Below, one piece after another: positions 29,000-42,365 of a stretch of 64,000 nucleotides of DNA; within the stretch, counting starts at the first letter, position 1, and every line of letters starts with the position of its first letter. Both the position numbers and the translations under genes were made by a program. A model generated the notes under the pieces. That model did no database searches and had not been told where the DNA came from. It was given only the letters and a program-made list of their open reading frames with translations. The stretch is from Kudoa neothunni (Eukaryota; Cnidaria), in assembly GCA_964304625.1 (NCBI GenBank), contig OZ199838.1, positions 1,302,001-1,366,000 of the forward strand, in the 5' to 3' direction.

Positions 29000-31130
29000 T
29001 CAGGATACGAAACAGAAATACAAAAAATAAACCATCAGAAGGGGTCGCGGACTATTTTTTATTTCTTTGTTCAGTAACAAATATTGAAGAATTGTATTAA
29101 CCGCATTATTTTAACTGATAAAAATGTAACAGTCGTTTAAAAATATAATTCCCATTTTTATCGACTGTGTTTTTTAGAATCGAGCTCAAGCGCAGATATT
29201 GTGTTTTAGCCAATAATTATTTTTTTAATTATCGCATAAAATAAATAATAACAGCGAGACATGACTTTTAAAATCATTGTTACAGGAATTTCTAAAAACA
29301 GATAAGGATTATTTGGAAAATAAATTTAAAAAAAGTACAATTCATTTTTGGCACTTGAGTCTATCTATATTTATATTCGCGACAATATATTAAATCATGA
29401 TAATTTTAGTTATTAAAAAATATCTAAATGGTTATTTCAACATTTCTGATTTTTTACATTTACTCGAACACACTAATTTAAAAAATTATTTCAAATAATA
29501 TAAATTTGCATTTAATTTACCTACAAATCTTTTTAAATCGATTATTTTACATTGTGATGATAGCTATACTTTATTTTGGATATCATATCAAATATAATAG
29601 GTTATAATTTTTTATAAAGAGATGCACACATTTAAACTTCGAAAATAAGAACCAAACAGTAATTAAATTTTTAATCTTCTACGTTTTACACAAATTCTGT
29701 TATAAAATTTTATCTACGAAATATAAATACACAAGAAAAATATATAAACTAAACATGAATTTTTTGCATAATTAATAATTGTCTAACTTGAAATACAAAT
29801 AAATTTGTTAAATTCGTAAAATATAACAATTTTATTGAGCGCCTAAACTCTCTTTACAATAAAATAATTACTTTGAAAAATAATTCAAATTCATGAAACG
29901 CGTGTATTAAAATATATGAAGTATAAAAATATCGCAAATTTTTGTATATAAAGTGAGATTGCACGCGGGAAAGATTTTGTGCGAAATAGGATTTGGTTAA
30001 TATAAAGTTTTTTCTTTTACAAAATGCCACATTCTGGAATGGATTATTCATTTTCATAAGGAGAGGTTCATCATTAAATCAAATTTATGTTGCTCTCAAG
30101 ATTTTGACAAATAAGTAATAAAAATCTTAATACATAATTTATTGAAATATTTAGAATGATAAACCGCGTAAGAACTGTAATTTCTGTGAAATTCGGCATT
30201 ACCAATATTTCTGATAGACGTGAAAATAGCAAGTTCTGCTCTATCATTTGAAATCAGTGCTGCAACAACATGAATAAGAGTCATAAATAGATTAAGGAAA
30301 AATTCTAATATTACCAGATTTTATCTATGTTAAATGAATTTTTTAATGAACATGGTTAAAAAAATACAAATAGTTATAATGACATAAATAAATTATTCCA
30401 TCTAATACTCATAACACTAAAATTAAAGAATATATAATATTATTAATATACTGAAAAATATTAATGTTTCATTAAACAATAAAAATAATCTTTTTTTCGC
30501 GCCAAGGAAAATTACAAACTCCTCGTATTCTGCTGTATACATAAGTGGATGAATAATTAATAAACTGTCGGTCGTCAAACCTAACTGAAATAAGTATATT
30601 TTTTGATGTGAGATTATTGGGATCCCCTATTGCACAAAGTGTGGAATATACAGTATATCTAATATATAAACCGAATAGAAAGTAACATTTTCTAAGGTTA
30701 ATATTTTATACATTCCAGTGATATTGTGCAGTAATATTAATAATTATGTGAAAATGGACTTAAAATAAAATCCATATTTTTTGATGAAGTATTGAAACCA
30801 AACCATAATACGAAATACAAAGATTTACTAAATTCGATCTTCAGATCCTAATGTTAGGTAGATACCGTTTAATAATCTATTAAATTTTTATAGTACCAAA
30901 TCAACTAATAATATTAATATTTTAACAATAACTATGAATAAATAAGAAAAAAATGTAAGTAACATCTAAATAATACGACTCTTTATAAAGTCTTAAAAAT
31001 GTCGTCATAATGATATACACAAAAAATGAGAAAATAATTTAACATTAGTTAAAACTATAAATATAATGTACGTATAATTGGAAAAAGTAATGTTAGAGAA
31101 GATTTTATTGCAGCCATAGCACAAAATAAA
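29000..31130. other. AT-rich region downstream of the transporter gene
   Basis: No gene recognised. Short minus-strand open frames at 29854-30057 and 30096-30284 have no motifs. Confidence 0.4.
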
Positions 31131-34100
31131 TTATGAAGACCAAATCTTCAAAAATTCTCTAGTAATGCTGGCGCTCAAATCTTTTGGTGTTGTGCTCTTT
31201 TCAACACAGGAATCACACCAATACATTGCTTCCCGATGTGTCCCAGCATACTTCAAAGCCATGTATGTACCGAGAACGCAAGATGTGATCCCAAAAAGAA
31301 TAACAATGTAACATCCAAATTTGGCAGGACTGTTTGGAAGCCATCCGCTACGTAAACTGGCCATATAACCAAGAGCAGGAAAGACAAAACCTAGATTCAT
31401 TCACTTAAATAATATTTATTATAGTCGATGATTTTTTGGTATTGTGATAATTTTAATTGAAAAAACATTGAACTTTGCTGACTTAAGCCTTTATAAATTA
31501 GTCTAATACTTAAAGGACCTCCAAAAAGTGAACCCTATAAATGTTTAATTATCTTAATAGAAACGTCTGTTTACCGATATAGCAACCACAGTGCCCAGAT
31601 CAGTGACATGTGCAGCGATAAGGAACATAAGTGAGCAGATCAAAAATGTCACTCCAATATGGATACTCCATCTAAAATCGAATCTTGCAAAAATTGGTGA
31701 CAAAATAGCCTTTGATATAAAATTATACTAAAACAGCAAACATAATTTTATATACCTCTCGACAAGCGAAAATTTGACATGGACAAGTGAGTATAAGACT
31801 AAGAATGAATGCTAATCTTGCTGTAGTGATCACAATATTTTCAGGGCAATATGACTGCATGACATTGGCTGTATTTATATATGAACAATTTACAAGTAAT
31901 GAAAAGGAGTTACAGTTGTTCACTTGTCCAGCGAATGACACGAACCCAGTCAAACCAATGAACGAATAAAAGGTCAGTGTGAACAAGCATGTAAGATGAG
32001 AGGAAATGGAAAATCGTTTTGCGCATTTATTTTTTAAACACATGTATATGGATGGAACGGCTTCTTGGCAGGAAAAACCTAAATAATGGAATTATTAAAT
32101 TTTACGTAAAAGTTACACAATCCAATAATACTAAAAGATAGAAATGAAACGGTTTGGACGAATCCAGGTTTCACAATATCCATAAAACCTTCGAAAATTA
32201 TTCTAAAAGATGTCAATATAAAACTTGTTTAAATAGAAGTACATTTTTGGTGGATAAAACACAGCCTGAGATATTATCACACAAATGCAATACACAACAA
32301 GTAGCACAGAGAGCAGCGAAAACTGCGTAAAAATCAGTTAGAACAAAATTATCAAGAATAAATACCTTATCGAGAAACGAAATATTTCTAAACGAGGAAA
32401 CTGGGAATATAACCAAATAAATTGGAATAGAAAGGAGTACATAATTATTTTGAAGTATACTGTATTGGGGCGCTTCAAATTATAGCTATATTATGTAAGA
32501 ATACGATAGAATTACCTAAAAATGTGAATATATTCTTTAGACTTTCAACAATTAAAATTCCTATCCCGAATATTGCTATTTGGAACTAGTTTAACACATT
32601 GCATTCAGCCTACTCGAAACATTACATAGCATTGGGGCGAAGGCTTGACAGAGTATTAGAGGATAGCACCCGAATTTTCCAAGTGTATCCAACATCATAT
32701 CCTATATTGATTAAACGACACTTAGTTTAACTTCTAATAACTGGATAGGTTATCGCCTGTGTTGATTCTAAGGCTCTTCCCATAATAACCATTGTAAAAT
32801 CTAAAAACAGATGAATTTAATAGGAGTTTATAATTTTTAATTAAAGATAATTCAGTGTGTATATTTAATAATTATACTTATTAACGATAAAATAAAATGA
32901 TGTATTTAAAGTTGAGAACCTCAATAAGAATATTTCTGCAATTACAGAAAATAATTGAATTATTATTTATTCTCTTTATCTGGATAAAAGTTTGATTAAA
33001 CCGTTACTCATACCCTTCAATCTAAATCTAAATTAATAAAGGTATAATTATATGTTGTTATATAATAAACTATATATAACATGAAAATTTATTTAAGACA
33101 GAATTCATGGAGAGGAATACATTTTCCATTTATGACGATCAAATAAAAATAATATCTTAGGAAATTCTATTGCATGATGATAAATTGGCTCAAAAGCCCC
33201 TACGTCCCCTCGCTTGTTATTATTATTCTTAACAATGTTATATTCGATGAAATATCATAAATGTCTGTATCGATTTATAGATTTATAGCGTAGAATAAAA
33301 AAGGCATTCAAAATAGTCAGCTATTATAGTTAATCCTTCTAAAAAATAGTTTAAATTATATTTTAAATAATAATACTAGTACCCTTAGAATAATTGACCA
33401 AATGTTGTATCTCTGTATGAATTCTTCCTTCCAAAAAAAGCTCATTATTAACTTTTTCCTACGATTGTGCGACCATTGCTAAAAATTAATCATCGTATTG
33501 ACATAATCATTTAAAAAACTCGGCATATTTCTAAAATATTATCAGTTAAAAAATTTAAGATATTATCACTAACAATTCCTTTATTTTGTTGACATTTAAA
33601 TATCAATATATGAAGAATTTGTGGTTTTTTTACCACAAGTCCGTTGAAAAGATGCATTCGAAGATGAAAATTTATCGCTTTTTACCTTTATTGTCAAGTC
33701 ACATACAAATAGATAAATCTCAATTCCTCCGAATCCACATTATTCTCACAAGGCAATAACAACTAATCCACTTCATTGGATTATCTTTTAAAAACAAATA
33801 TTTCTATTATCTCTCATTTATTTGTTTGTACATTAAAAATCTAAACCTATCGTTTCATCATAAAGTAAATTTAAGAAAATCAAAAATAGATTATCCCATT
33901 TTTTAGTATTATAACTTCGATGTCTTATTTATTTTTGATAATATATTTTTTAATTTAGTTTGAGTTCGAATGTGCGCTGATAATTCGGACCTTTTCCCAT
34001 CCATAGATGTCAGTAGATAAATGTTCTCATTCGCAAAATCAATTTCGATAATGGAACCATAATAATAGGATATAAGGTTCTAAATTACATTATCGTTAAA

Positions 34101-35047
34101 GTTATTATCAATTTGTATAAAAATGGGGTTTTATTCAGTTGATTAATAACCTATTGTATCACATATACGGCCATAAGAAGAAATATCCACACATTCACAG
34201 AAACTAGATATAATCGGTTAAAATTTTGTTTATAACCATAAATTAAACTGTGTAATATTTGTAAGACTTATATCAATAAAAATGGCGAGAGATTTTTTCA
34301 AAAAGGTTTAATTTCAAATTTACCGTCATTCGAGACTAAGTAAGTTCTTTATGGAACAATAACATTCTGCATTATCTGCTACATAAAGATATGAACGAAT
34401 TAAAGGGTTTCTAAAACAAAACTAATCTTATATCTATATATCTATATATCTATATATATATATATATATATAGATGAAAATGAAAATGAATTTTTTACTA
34501 CAAACTTGATAAAAAATGACGAATTTAATGCGAATACTATGAAACCCACCTTAATCTCATGGAATTATTTTGATATACAGTTACTATCTAACCCTCAATG
34601 AACAATAAACAATAGTAGACTTTTCCTCTATTGTATGATTAGTTTTTTGCTAGCAGATAATATGATTTTATCGTGTTTCAGTTCCAAATTATGTGTTTAT
34701 AAATAACCAAACCTGGTCTGAACATTCGAGGCCCTCATGCAATATTATGTCAAAGAAATGAACCTGTAAGAATTCCAACCAATGAGACCAACATCAACGA
34801 AAGTGTAGCACCTCCCCATTGTAAGCTCATAGGTAGTGCTATTATAAATTCAAATATTGCTCCCAAATAACGTTCATACTGGTAATGCCTGAACCGATAA
34901 TGGTATTTGTAGCGTTCATAGAAGTTAAAAATAATCCACTAGACTTTTCTTTTTTTACTATCACAACCTATTTTAAACAAATAATAATCGTAATGCAATG
35001 TAAAACTATTAACTAATTACGTCCTGAGAATTTTCATCAACGCTCAT
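31131..35047 (-). CDS. SLC38-like amino-acid transporter (AAAP/Aa_trans family)
   Basis: A multi-pass membrane protein that, by family, moves neutral amino acids across the plasma or lysosomal membrane. It starts at 35047 (MSVDENSQD, exon 35047-35021). Exon 34967-34880 and the exon from 34838 then give NATNTIIGSGITTLPMSLQW, the AAAP signature helix with its G-S-G-I break. A 1.96 kb intron follows. The next exons are short and closely spaced: FTMVIMGRALESTQAITYP (32800), MLDTLGKFGCYPLILCQAF, IAIFGIGILIVESLKN, IYLVIFPVSSFRNISFLDK, FSFSIIGLCNFYGFSCQEA, VPSIYMCLKNKCAKRF, ARLAFILSLILTCPCQIFACR and HVTDLGTVVAISGSLFG. The last exon (GFVFPALGYM onward) ends at 31131 after a final helix. Introns are 35-60 bp apart from the large one. 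About 10-11 membrane helices are expected. The joins I tried hold the frame. The exact SLC subfamily and substrate are unknown. Confidence 0.87.
34429..34472. repeat. TA/TATC microsatellite
   Basis: A TATATC-type tract running into a pure TA tract. It lies within the large transporter intron. Confidence 0.8.
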
Positions 35048-35154
35048 CCTTGTTGAAAATATACGCAGGATTAGCTGGAATTTATCAACTAATTGTTGTA
35101 AGCACCACTAATAGTAGTATATCGCTGCATATTGAGCTTGTCAATCCTATTATA

Positions 35155-35190
35155 CCCTCTAACGATTTTGGGGTAAATTTTATCCAAAAG
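35155..35190 (+). mobile_element. piggyBac-like left-end relic
   Basis: CCCTCTAACGATTTTGGGGT, then AAATTTTATCC. This is a close relative of the end at 35333 and of other CCCTCTAA ends in the window. No partner end is assigned and TTAA is not intact. Confidence 0.5.
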
Positions 35191-35332
35191 CGATTTTGTA
35201 TTGAGTATATCTTTTTATTTCATTTATTAAATCTCACCAAATTTTCGTCATTCCTGAAACATATAATGATTTTATTTTATCAAACAAATTGGGATTAAAT
35301 AATGAAATGAAAAAATTTGATTTAAATATTAT

Positions 35333-36664
35333 CCTCTAACGTTTTTTGAGGTAAAATTCACCCTACTTTTTTATTATTTTAATCTAAAAAATATCTTGTA
35401 AAAAATCAACTAATAAATTATTAGTTAAATAAAATGGATAGATTTGAAGAAAACAGCGAACAAAATGACTAGTTGGGTCAATGCGCATGTGCATCTAGTG
35501 CATAATTCTAAATAATTCTAAATGGATAACGTGAGTGATTTCATTGACGAATACACTTCATCTGGAAGTGAATTTGACGATCATTATATTGATAAAAGTG
35601 ATATATCTGGCGAAGAATTAGATCTCATCGATATTAATTATAAACTTTAATTAGTGAAGTGGAATTATTTGGAGTTAAAGGTCACTTCATATGCTGTATC
35701 AACAATAAAATCATTCGTTGATTGTTTTTTGTTATTCTTAACTTAAATAATCCGTAATATTATCATAAAGTATACCAAAATATGCTTGGAAATCATTATT
35801 TCAATGATGAGTGACATGATGCCAATAAAATTGAATTTGAAGGTTATGTAGATCTTCTAACATTAATAGCTATTCATAAAGATAGACAAGTACCACTCCT
35901 AATACTGTCATCGATGCGTCTAAAAATTTAAAACCACCCACGATAATGCATTACAGTTTATAATGCAATCAAGGGTGGGGTTGACAATGTGGATAGAATG
36001 CTGGCATCAATTTCGACCCAGAAGTATAAAAATAAAAGATGACCGCTTATCGTCTTTTTACGTGATTGATATCTCGTTGATTAATGCATTTGCATTATTC
36101 AATTTCATATTTAATTCAGGGAAAAAATTAAGGAGAAACTTTCTGAAAGAGATTTTTGAAGAATTGTACAATTCACTGTAAATAGAATCTCCAGAAAAAT
36201 TATCAAAAGAAATCCAAATACATCTGATATTTGAATAAAAAACCGATTTTAAATAAAAAATCGTCGCGCTGAGATTATTGTGAAAGAGAAAATGGTGCCA
36301 TGATTGCTGCATTTTTTATTTCTTCATTCATGCTTCGAAATTCTTGTAAAGTGCCAAAATTAATTTTTTTGCTTATTTTTGTTCTTTTTAATTTTTTGAT
36401 GAGTTATTATTAGCTGATAACGTTACATTTATTTTGTAAACACTTGAGGAGAACGTCGATATATCCCGATAATATCATAATCGAGATTAGTTTGAGATTA
36501 TTTGGCGTAATTAATGAAATATTCCAATGATTCTACACGTTTAAATTAAAAAATATTTTGATTTCCTAGATACATTATTTTTTTACTCACATCGGTACAA
36601 TAAAAAAGTGGTGTAATTTTTATCGAAGTGTTGTAGGGGCACCGTTTTTTAGATTGTTAGAGGG
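35333..36664 (+). mobile_element. Internally deleted piggyBac derivative (1.3 kb)
   Basis: Left end CCTCTAACGTTTTTTGAGG; right end, read on the minus strand, CCCTCTAACAATCTAAAAAA, followed outside by an intact TTAA (36665-36668). The left target site reads TTAT. Inside, an acidic N-terminal piece runs 35522-35650 (MDNVSDFIDEYTSSGSEFDD). The sequence then jumps to the piggyBac C-terminal region at about 35968-36020 (KGGVDNVDRMLASISTQKYK), the family's K-G-G-V-D-x-x-D block carrying a late catalytic Asp. The core between them is lost, so the copy cannot be autonomous. The plus-strand open frame at 35963-36181 is this remnant read in a shifted frame. Confidence 0.82.
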
Positions 36665-39600
36665 TTAAAATCATAAAAAACCGTCGGTTTGATTTTGCGA
36701 TATTAGCATTTTTTAAAATTATCTCATTACTTTATTTGATATCAATTTAGCCAATTCAATGTATTATTCAATCTAGAATATTGTCACTGGGATACATGTA
36801 AACGTTGAATTTTAATCTTTATACGGTGATTTTGGGAGTTATTACTTTCTATAAATTATTGAAATATTCAAATAACACAATAACAATCAAATGAATATAC
36901 CCTTCATTTTATCATCATGAAATATAATTTATTGAAAACTTTTTATGCCTTAATTAATATTATTAAAAATTATCGATTCAATGACGTCATAAATAAAAAT
37001 ACTAATTTAGTTACTCCAAATAGCTAAAATAAAGAGGAATATATTCTAATCATTTGTAACAAAGAGTAGAACCCTTGAAATTTTAATTAATTTTAATTTA
37101 TTTTACTAAAACTCTGAAAATTTGACCTTTAATAAATAATTTTAAGCCATTTTTTAAGAAAATTCTGAGTTTCATTAACCCTCTAAGCAAAATGGGAAAA
37201 TTTAATGCCCTAATTTTATCTGGAAAGTGAATTTTTCAACTATTTAAAGAGATAAAGATGGCTCAACATTAATTTCATAACCGAATCACATATTTTTTTA
37301 AATTATTGATTTTAGATCCAATTATTTTATTCCAAAAATGATATTAATAATATTAAAAGATGATATAAATATTTTGAATTAAAAAAATAGCTTGAAAAGT
37401 AATAGTGATTATTTTAATAAAATTCCTTAAATTAGCTAATTTCAATTATTATGCTTTGAAAAAACACAACAATTTTTTTGGTCAACAGACAGCAAACCGA
37501 AAAGCGGCCCATCGCTTGTATTTGTTAGTTGTACTTTTTTAAATAAACTTATACCGCAATATGAATTCAATCGTAACTTCATTTCATTTAGCCTCTAAAA
37601 TTAATTGAAGGTACAAATTACAACAATTGGTATCAATAATTTGATAATTTAATAATGTATAGTATAGATCATGAGAGGGCTTTCTAAATAAAGAATTGTA
37701 TTATTAAGTTTTTTCTTAAACTATACGAGAGATAATGAGTAATTTATATTTCTAATTTTATTATAAACAATTTTTTATTTAAAAATTAGGATCATAATGT
37801 GCAAAGAATCATTGTAAAATCTAACTTATGGACAAAATATCGTCATAAAATGTGATCATCAATAATTAAACTATTTTGATTTTTGTAACCTTAATAATGG
37901 ATTATATTCCAACCGTATCAATACGTTTGAATATAATAATTCTATTTTAATATGATTATTAAAAAGAATTTATGCTACATGGGGTTTAGAAAAATAATTT
38001 TTTCATTAGAACTAATTATTTCCCTTTTCGATCTAAAAGAATCTTGTTAGATTTCAGTTCATAAATCTACATGGATAGTAACGAGGATACCATTTCCACA
38101 TATTTAAGGTCTATATATGCTTCTAAATCAGTCTTTCATAAATATATTGAGCATTTTGTATGTTAAATTTTTGTTAATCTAGATTTTTACTTTTAAATGA
38201 TCAAGCTTTTTTTTATCATGTTAAATATAATTTATTCATTATTCACTTTTAAGATAATATTTTCAGGTTTAATAAAAGTTCTAATATTATCTAGTAATAT
38301 CAGATGGCTAATGTATTTTTGTCAATTCTAAAGGAAAGAGTCAATATTTATTTTCAGATTCCATTTTTAAAAATTTTTAATATATCTTAAAAATACACAG
38401 CATTATAATTGTTAAAGTTTAGGTTAGTTAAGTTACCAACATTCAAAATAATAATATTTGGTATATGCCGATTATAAGAATATAGGTTCAGTTCTTTTCG
38501 TTCAGTAATTCGGCCGAATTACTTAAGATTATTTATACTTACCTTATTTAGCAGTAAATTAAAATTTATTCTATTCAACATTAAATATCATTTGTATTTG
38601 CAGTAATGAACTGATACCTATATACATCTATTAATTAATTTTATTGGTTTTGATCAAAAACAATCGAGTAAATGTTGCATATTTATCATTAAAATGAAAA
38701 GCCTAATCACCATTTTACATATATTTTCTCTGGTTAAGTAAATCTAAATATTTTTTGATCATTTTAACTTTATTTATTGATGAATTTATAAAATGTTAGT
38801 ATTATGAATTATTATGTGGTATTTAAAGTATTATTTAATTTATTTATATAAATAAAGTAATTCTATAGCAATAATATCTAGATTACAAACTTTTTCATTT
38901 ATTTGGTATCTTTATAATTTTTCTTACTGATTTATTTGATTGAATGAAACGGATTGACTAAATCTTTTGTGAATATTGTAGAATAATCGTTTTATTACAC
39001 CAGTGAATAACTTCAATTGTCATCTAAATTTATCGATTTTTATATCCACATTAATAAAGAAAAAACATGAATTAACTGTAAAAATGTAAATACACTTTTT
39101 CAAACATTTTTTGTACGATAATTTACTAAATTATTTATGTATAATTACGCTTCATCCGATTCTTGTTTACCTAACATCATGTTTCGAGGATTATCCATCA
39201 TAACAATAAAATCGATTATAAAATTATCATAAATTTTGATTTTATTGATAGAATCGACTGTATATATTATTTTCATTGAATATATTAAATTGAAATTATA
39301 ATTTTTCACATACATTTATTATATAAGGCTAACTGCGGAAATGAGTCTATTTATGTGAAGATCTATTAACATTGCAGATAAATAATTATGTTACATAAAA
39401 TTTGTTTAAAATTAACAATTTAGTTTATTTAAGTATTTTGTTGGATTACAATGATATTCGTTTGACTGTAAGCTTTATAAAATCCTTCTAAATAGGAATT
39501 GTGTTCTTAATATTTATAGTTTTATTTTTGCTTAAATATTCCACGTTGAGCATCCAAAAATTCAAATAAAAGTTAGAAAAATTTTATATTTTTACGTTTT

Positions 39601-40188
39601 ATTATTTTAATTAAGGATAGAACGAATTATTTACTTTCTTGTATTATAATAATTTACAATAGTCATGACATTCGAATCATATTTGTGTATCTCATTACAT
39701 ATTATAGCTCATATTACGATAAATGTAGTACATTAATTCCGAAACTTTCGTAGTACTTAAAACTTTTATACTATTGAGATTAATGCGAAACAAATGGATT
39801 TCAGTTCAGATGAATTCGATTAAATTATACAATTATTAAGTAATAATTTAATCCTCTAAATAGTATAAATAACTGAAAATATGTAAAGTAAATAATCACT
39901 GTTTTTGAGAAGTAGGAATTTCCTTACATTGAATATGCTCAATTTGAAAATATTACTTCTAATTTGCCGTAACTATAATACATGTCTTTAGGTTTTAACT
40001 TTTATTATAGTTTTCACACTAAAGTTCACTCTCCAAAAATCAATTCAAGTACAATAATTACCTTTGTAGATTAAGCAAAAAAAATTATTTTTTATTTACT
40101 TTTTCTGATGTATTAAAAACTATTTTGCTACGCATTATATGATATAAAATTTACATGGATTTATTTTTAATCTTATAAACATTAGCAA
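36665..40188. other. Gene-poor AT-rich region with a piggyBac end relic
   Basis: No coding region supported. TTAACCCTCTAAGC at 37175-37188 is another piggyBac-like left end without an identified partner. Part of this stretch may be the intron upstream of the exon at 40189. Confidence 0.45.
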
Positions 40189-40515
40189 GATGATTTTGTT
40201 GTTCCCAAAACGGAAGACAAAACGCCAAAAGCAGAATTATTAAGTGAATTAGAGGAAGTTAAAGAAATACTTGAAAACGAAATGGAATTTATTTCCGAAA
40301 ATGCAGATGACGAGCTAATACTACCAGAAGAAATGAAACCATCGGAATTGGATGTTTTTGAAACTCAATCTATGGATAATTTACTTCAATACAAAAGCGA
40401 TTTTGTATTTGGAATGTTTTTACCTGGAGCACTTTCAAGTATGATTAAAGAGAGAAAACGAAAACGTATAAGAACTCCATTTCCGCCTGGTCGTTATAGC
40501 AGAAATAATAATTAG
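40189..40515 (+). CDS. Terminal coding exon of an unrecognised gene
   Basis: An open frame runs from a plausible acceptor (ATTAG before 40189) to a stop at 40515, about 108 codons. It opens QDDFVVPKTEDKTPK and continues with a glutamate-rich, probably coiled-coil stretch (ELEEVKEILENEMEF). A hydrophobic patch follows (FVFGMFLPGALSSMI), then a basic segment (KERKRKRIRTPFPPGRYS). Composition and codon use look coding, and the KRKRIR cluster could be a nuclear signal. I do not recognise the family and found no upstream exon. It could be the last exon of a fast-evolving nuclear protein. Confidence 0.45.
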   Translation, partial: DDFVVPKTEDKTPKAELLSELEEVKEILENEMEFISENADDELILPEEMKPSELDVFETQSMDNLLQYKSDFVFGMFLPGALSSMIKERKRKRIRTPFPPGRYSRNNN

Positions 40516-41772
40516 CCTATATTTGGATGCTTCTTTGGGCTAACTTTTATTCATTGATAATTATTCACTCGAAATTACTTTTATTAATAATATTCTATGT
40601 AAAAACCAAAAACATTTTTCGCAATAGTTTTGTAGTATACGAAATTTAAAAAAAATTTTCGTTTATTATGTTACCAGGTGAGTAATATGTTAACAGACCT
40701 TATAGTGTTTACTCCGTTATTTGTCTTGGCTATATATAAAATGACTTACTTTATGCATCTAACAGTATAGGAAAGTTTATTTTTTGATTAAAAAAATTTA
40801 AATATAGGAATGGAAATTTATATTAAATGACATTTCTCTAAAATTTAAGTTATTTTTATTTGTTTTTAAATAAATAATATGATAATATTAGTTTTTAATT
40901 TAAGTAACATCAAACCTTTACGAATAAAATACTATACGAGTTTTTTATAATTAATTCTCATACATTTCATATAATAAATAAGGATCGACCTCAACAATGA
41001 AAATGTGAAGATTTTCTTAGATGCGATGGGACCCATATCCAATTCAGTCATAAATTTAAAATAATAATAATAATACCTCCAAATCATTAAATAATACATA
41101 AATAATAAATTTTCAATACTAATCTACAAAATTTAAATTAAGAATTTAATGATAAAGTATTTGAACTCGATAATATAAACATATACTGATATCAACGAGG
41201 TTCTCTGATTAGAGTTTCCCAACTTGTTGTAGGTGAAATCATCAGTATTATCACAAAAGATGAGTATTTTTTAATATTAAACATCGGAATTTCCGTTTTC
41301 TATTACCATAGAAACAACAATTATAACAATAAATTTGTATATTATTTTTCGATGAGATTCCGATTAATTACTAATTGAATAAATTTTTATTTATTAACTT
41401 TTCTGATTACAACAAAAAAAATTGAAAAAAGATAGTTTAAAGGTATATAAATTTATACTATGTAAGTAGGTTATATTAAACAGCACTTATCAATGATTGA
41501 ATTAAGACTTTTTTCGAATCTAGAAATTATAAAAACTTTTTACACAAGAATAAAACTCTCAATCATATAGAAAATAAATTTTTACTGAAAAATTACATTA
41601 ATTTAGCGCTTTTTGTATTTCAGCCAATCATGGTTATTTTTTGATTATTATTGCTCAGTTTGGGTAACTTATCATTATATTATCATGTTATCAATTTAAG
41701 TAAACAGTTTTTTAATTTGAGTTATTTCAGCTCTAAAACATAATTTTCAAAATTTTTATACTTAAATCTTTT
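40516..41772. other. AT-rich spacer, no gene seen
   Basis: No recognisable coding sequence or repeats. Confidence 0.4.
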
Positions 41773-41776
41773 TTAA

Positions 41777-41851
41777 CCTTCTAAATAAAATAGGTCAGAT
41801 TTCTACCCCATTTTTATTTGTAGGGTGTAAATTTCTCAGCTGCATAGAAGG
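41777..41851. mobile_element. Tiny (75 bp) piggyBac-like MITE
   Basis: TTAA at 41773-41776 and 41852-41855 flanks a 75 bp unit with inverted ends CCTTCTA. It contains the CTACCCC and GGGTGTAAAT subterminal pieces shared with the other CCCTCTAA ends. It is essentially two termini back to back, without internal sequence. Confidence 0.6.
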
Positions 41852-41929
41852 TTAAACAATGCAAAATGAACAGTACCCACTAATTATAGTAACTTTTAAA
41901 TTTAAACTTAAATAACTTAAAAATAAACA

Positions 41930-42365
41930 CCCCTGATGACATTGGGGTCAAATCAACCCCAGAGTACAATTAAAATCAATACTACTCTTTGTGCACTTTT
42001 TTGAATTTATCACTTATTTATAAACAAAGAAAATGTAGATACAGTCTATAATTATAGAAGTTAGGAAACAAATCATTTTAATAATATTATGATAAGAATT
42101 TTTATTTTATTATAAAAATTTTTTATAGAGTAAAGTTATTTTATAATTCTATCGACTCTTTCTTAGATAAATTAATGATTAATGTACCATTTAATTCTCG
42201 ATAATACTCTAATAATCTTCTAATGGATTTTGGGTATAAATCTACCTCAATGAGACTTTTAATTACATACAAGAATAAAATAACAATCTTGGTCTATTGT
42301 TTTGGCGGAAGTATACATTTTCCATCTCCGATGGACTTTGGGGTAGAAAACTAGTCCACTATATT
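41930..42365. repeat. Three piggyBac-like subterminal motifs
   Basis: Short copies of a CTCTAATGGATTTTGGGGT-AAATCTACCCC-like motif occur at about 41931-41965 (GATGACATTGGGGTCAAAT, then CAACCCC), 42213-42250 (CTAATGGATTTTGGGTATAA) and 42327-42360 (CCGATGGACTTTGGGGTAGA). They resemble the subterminal part of the ends at 35155 and 35333. They look like decayed solo ends of one family. Confidence 0.4.
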
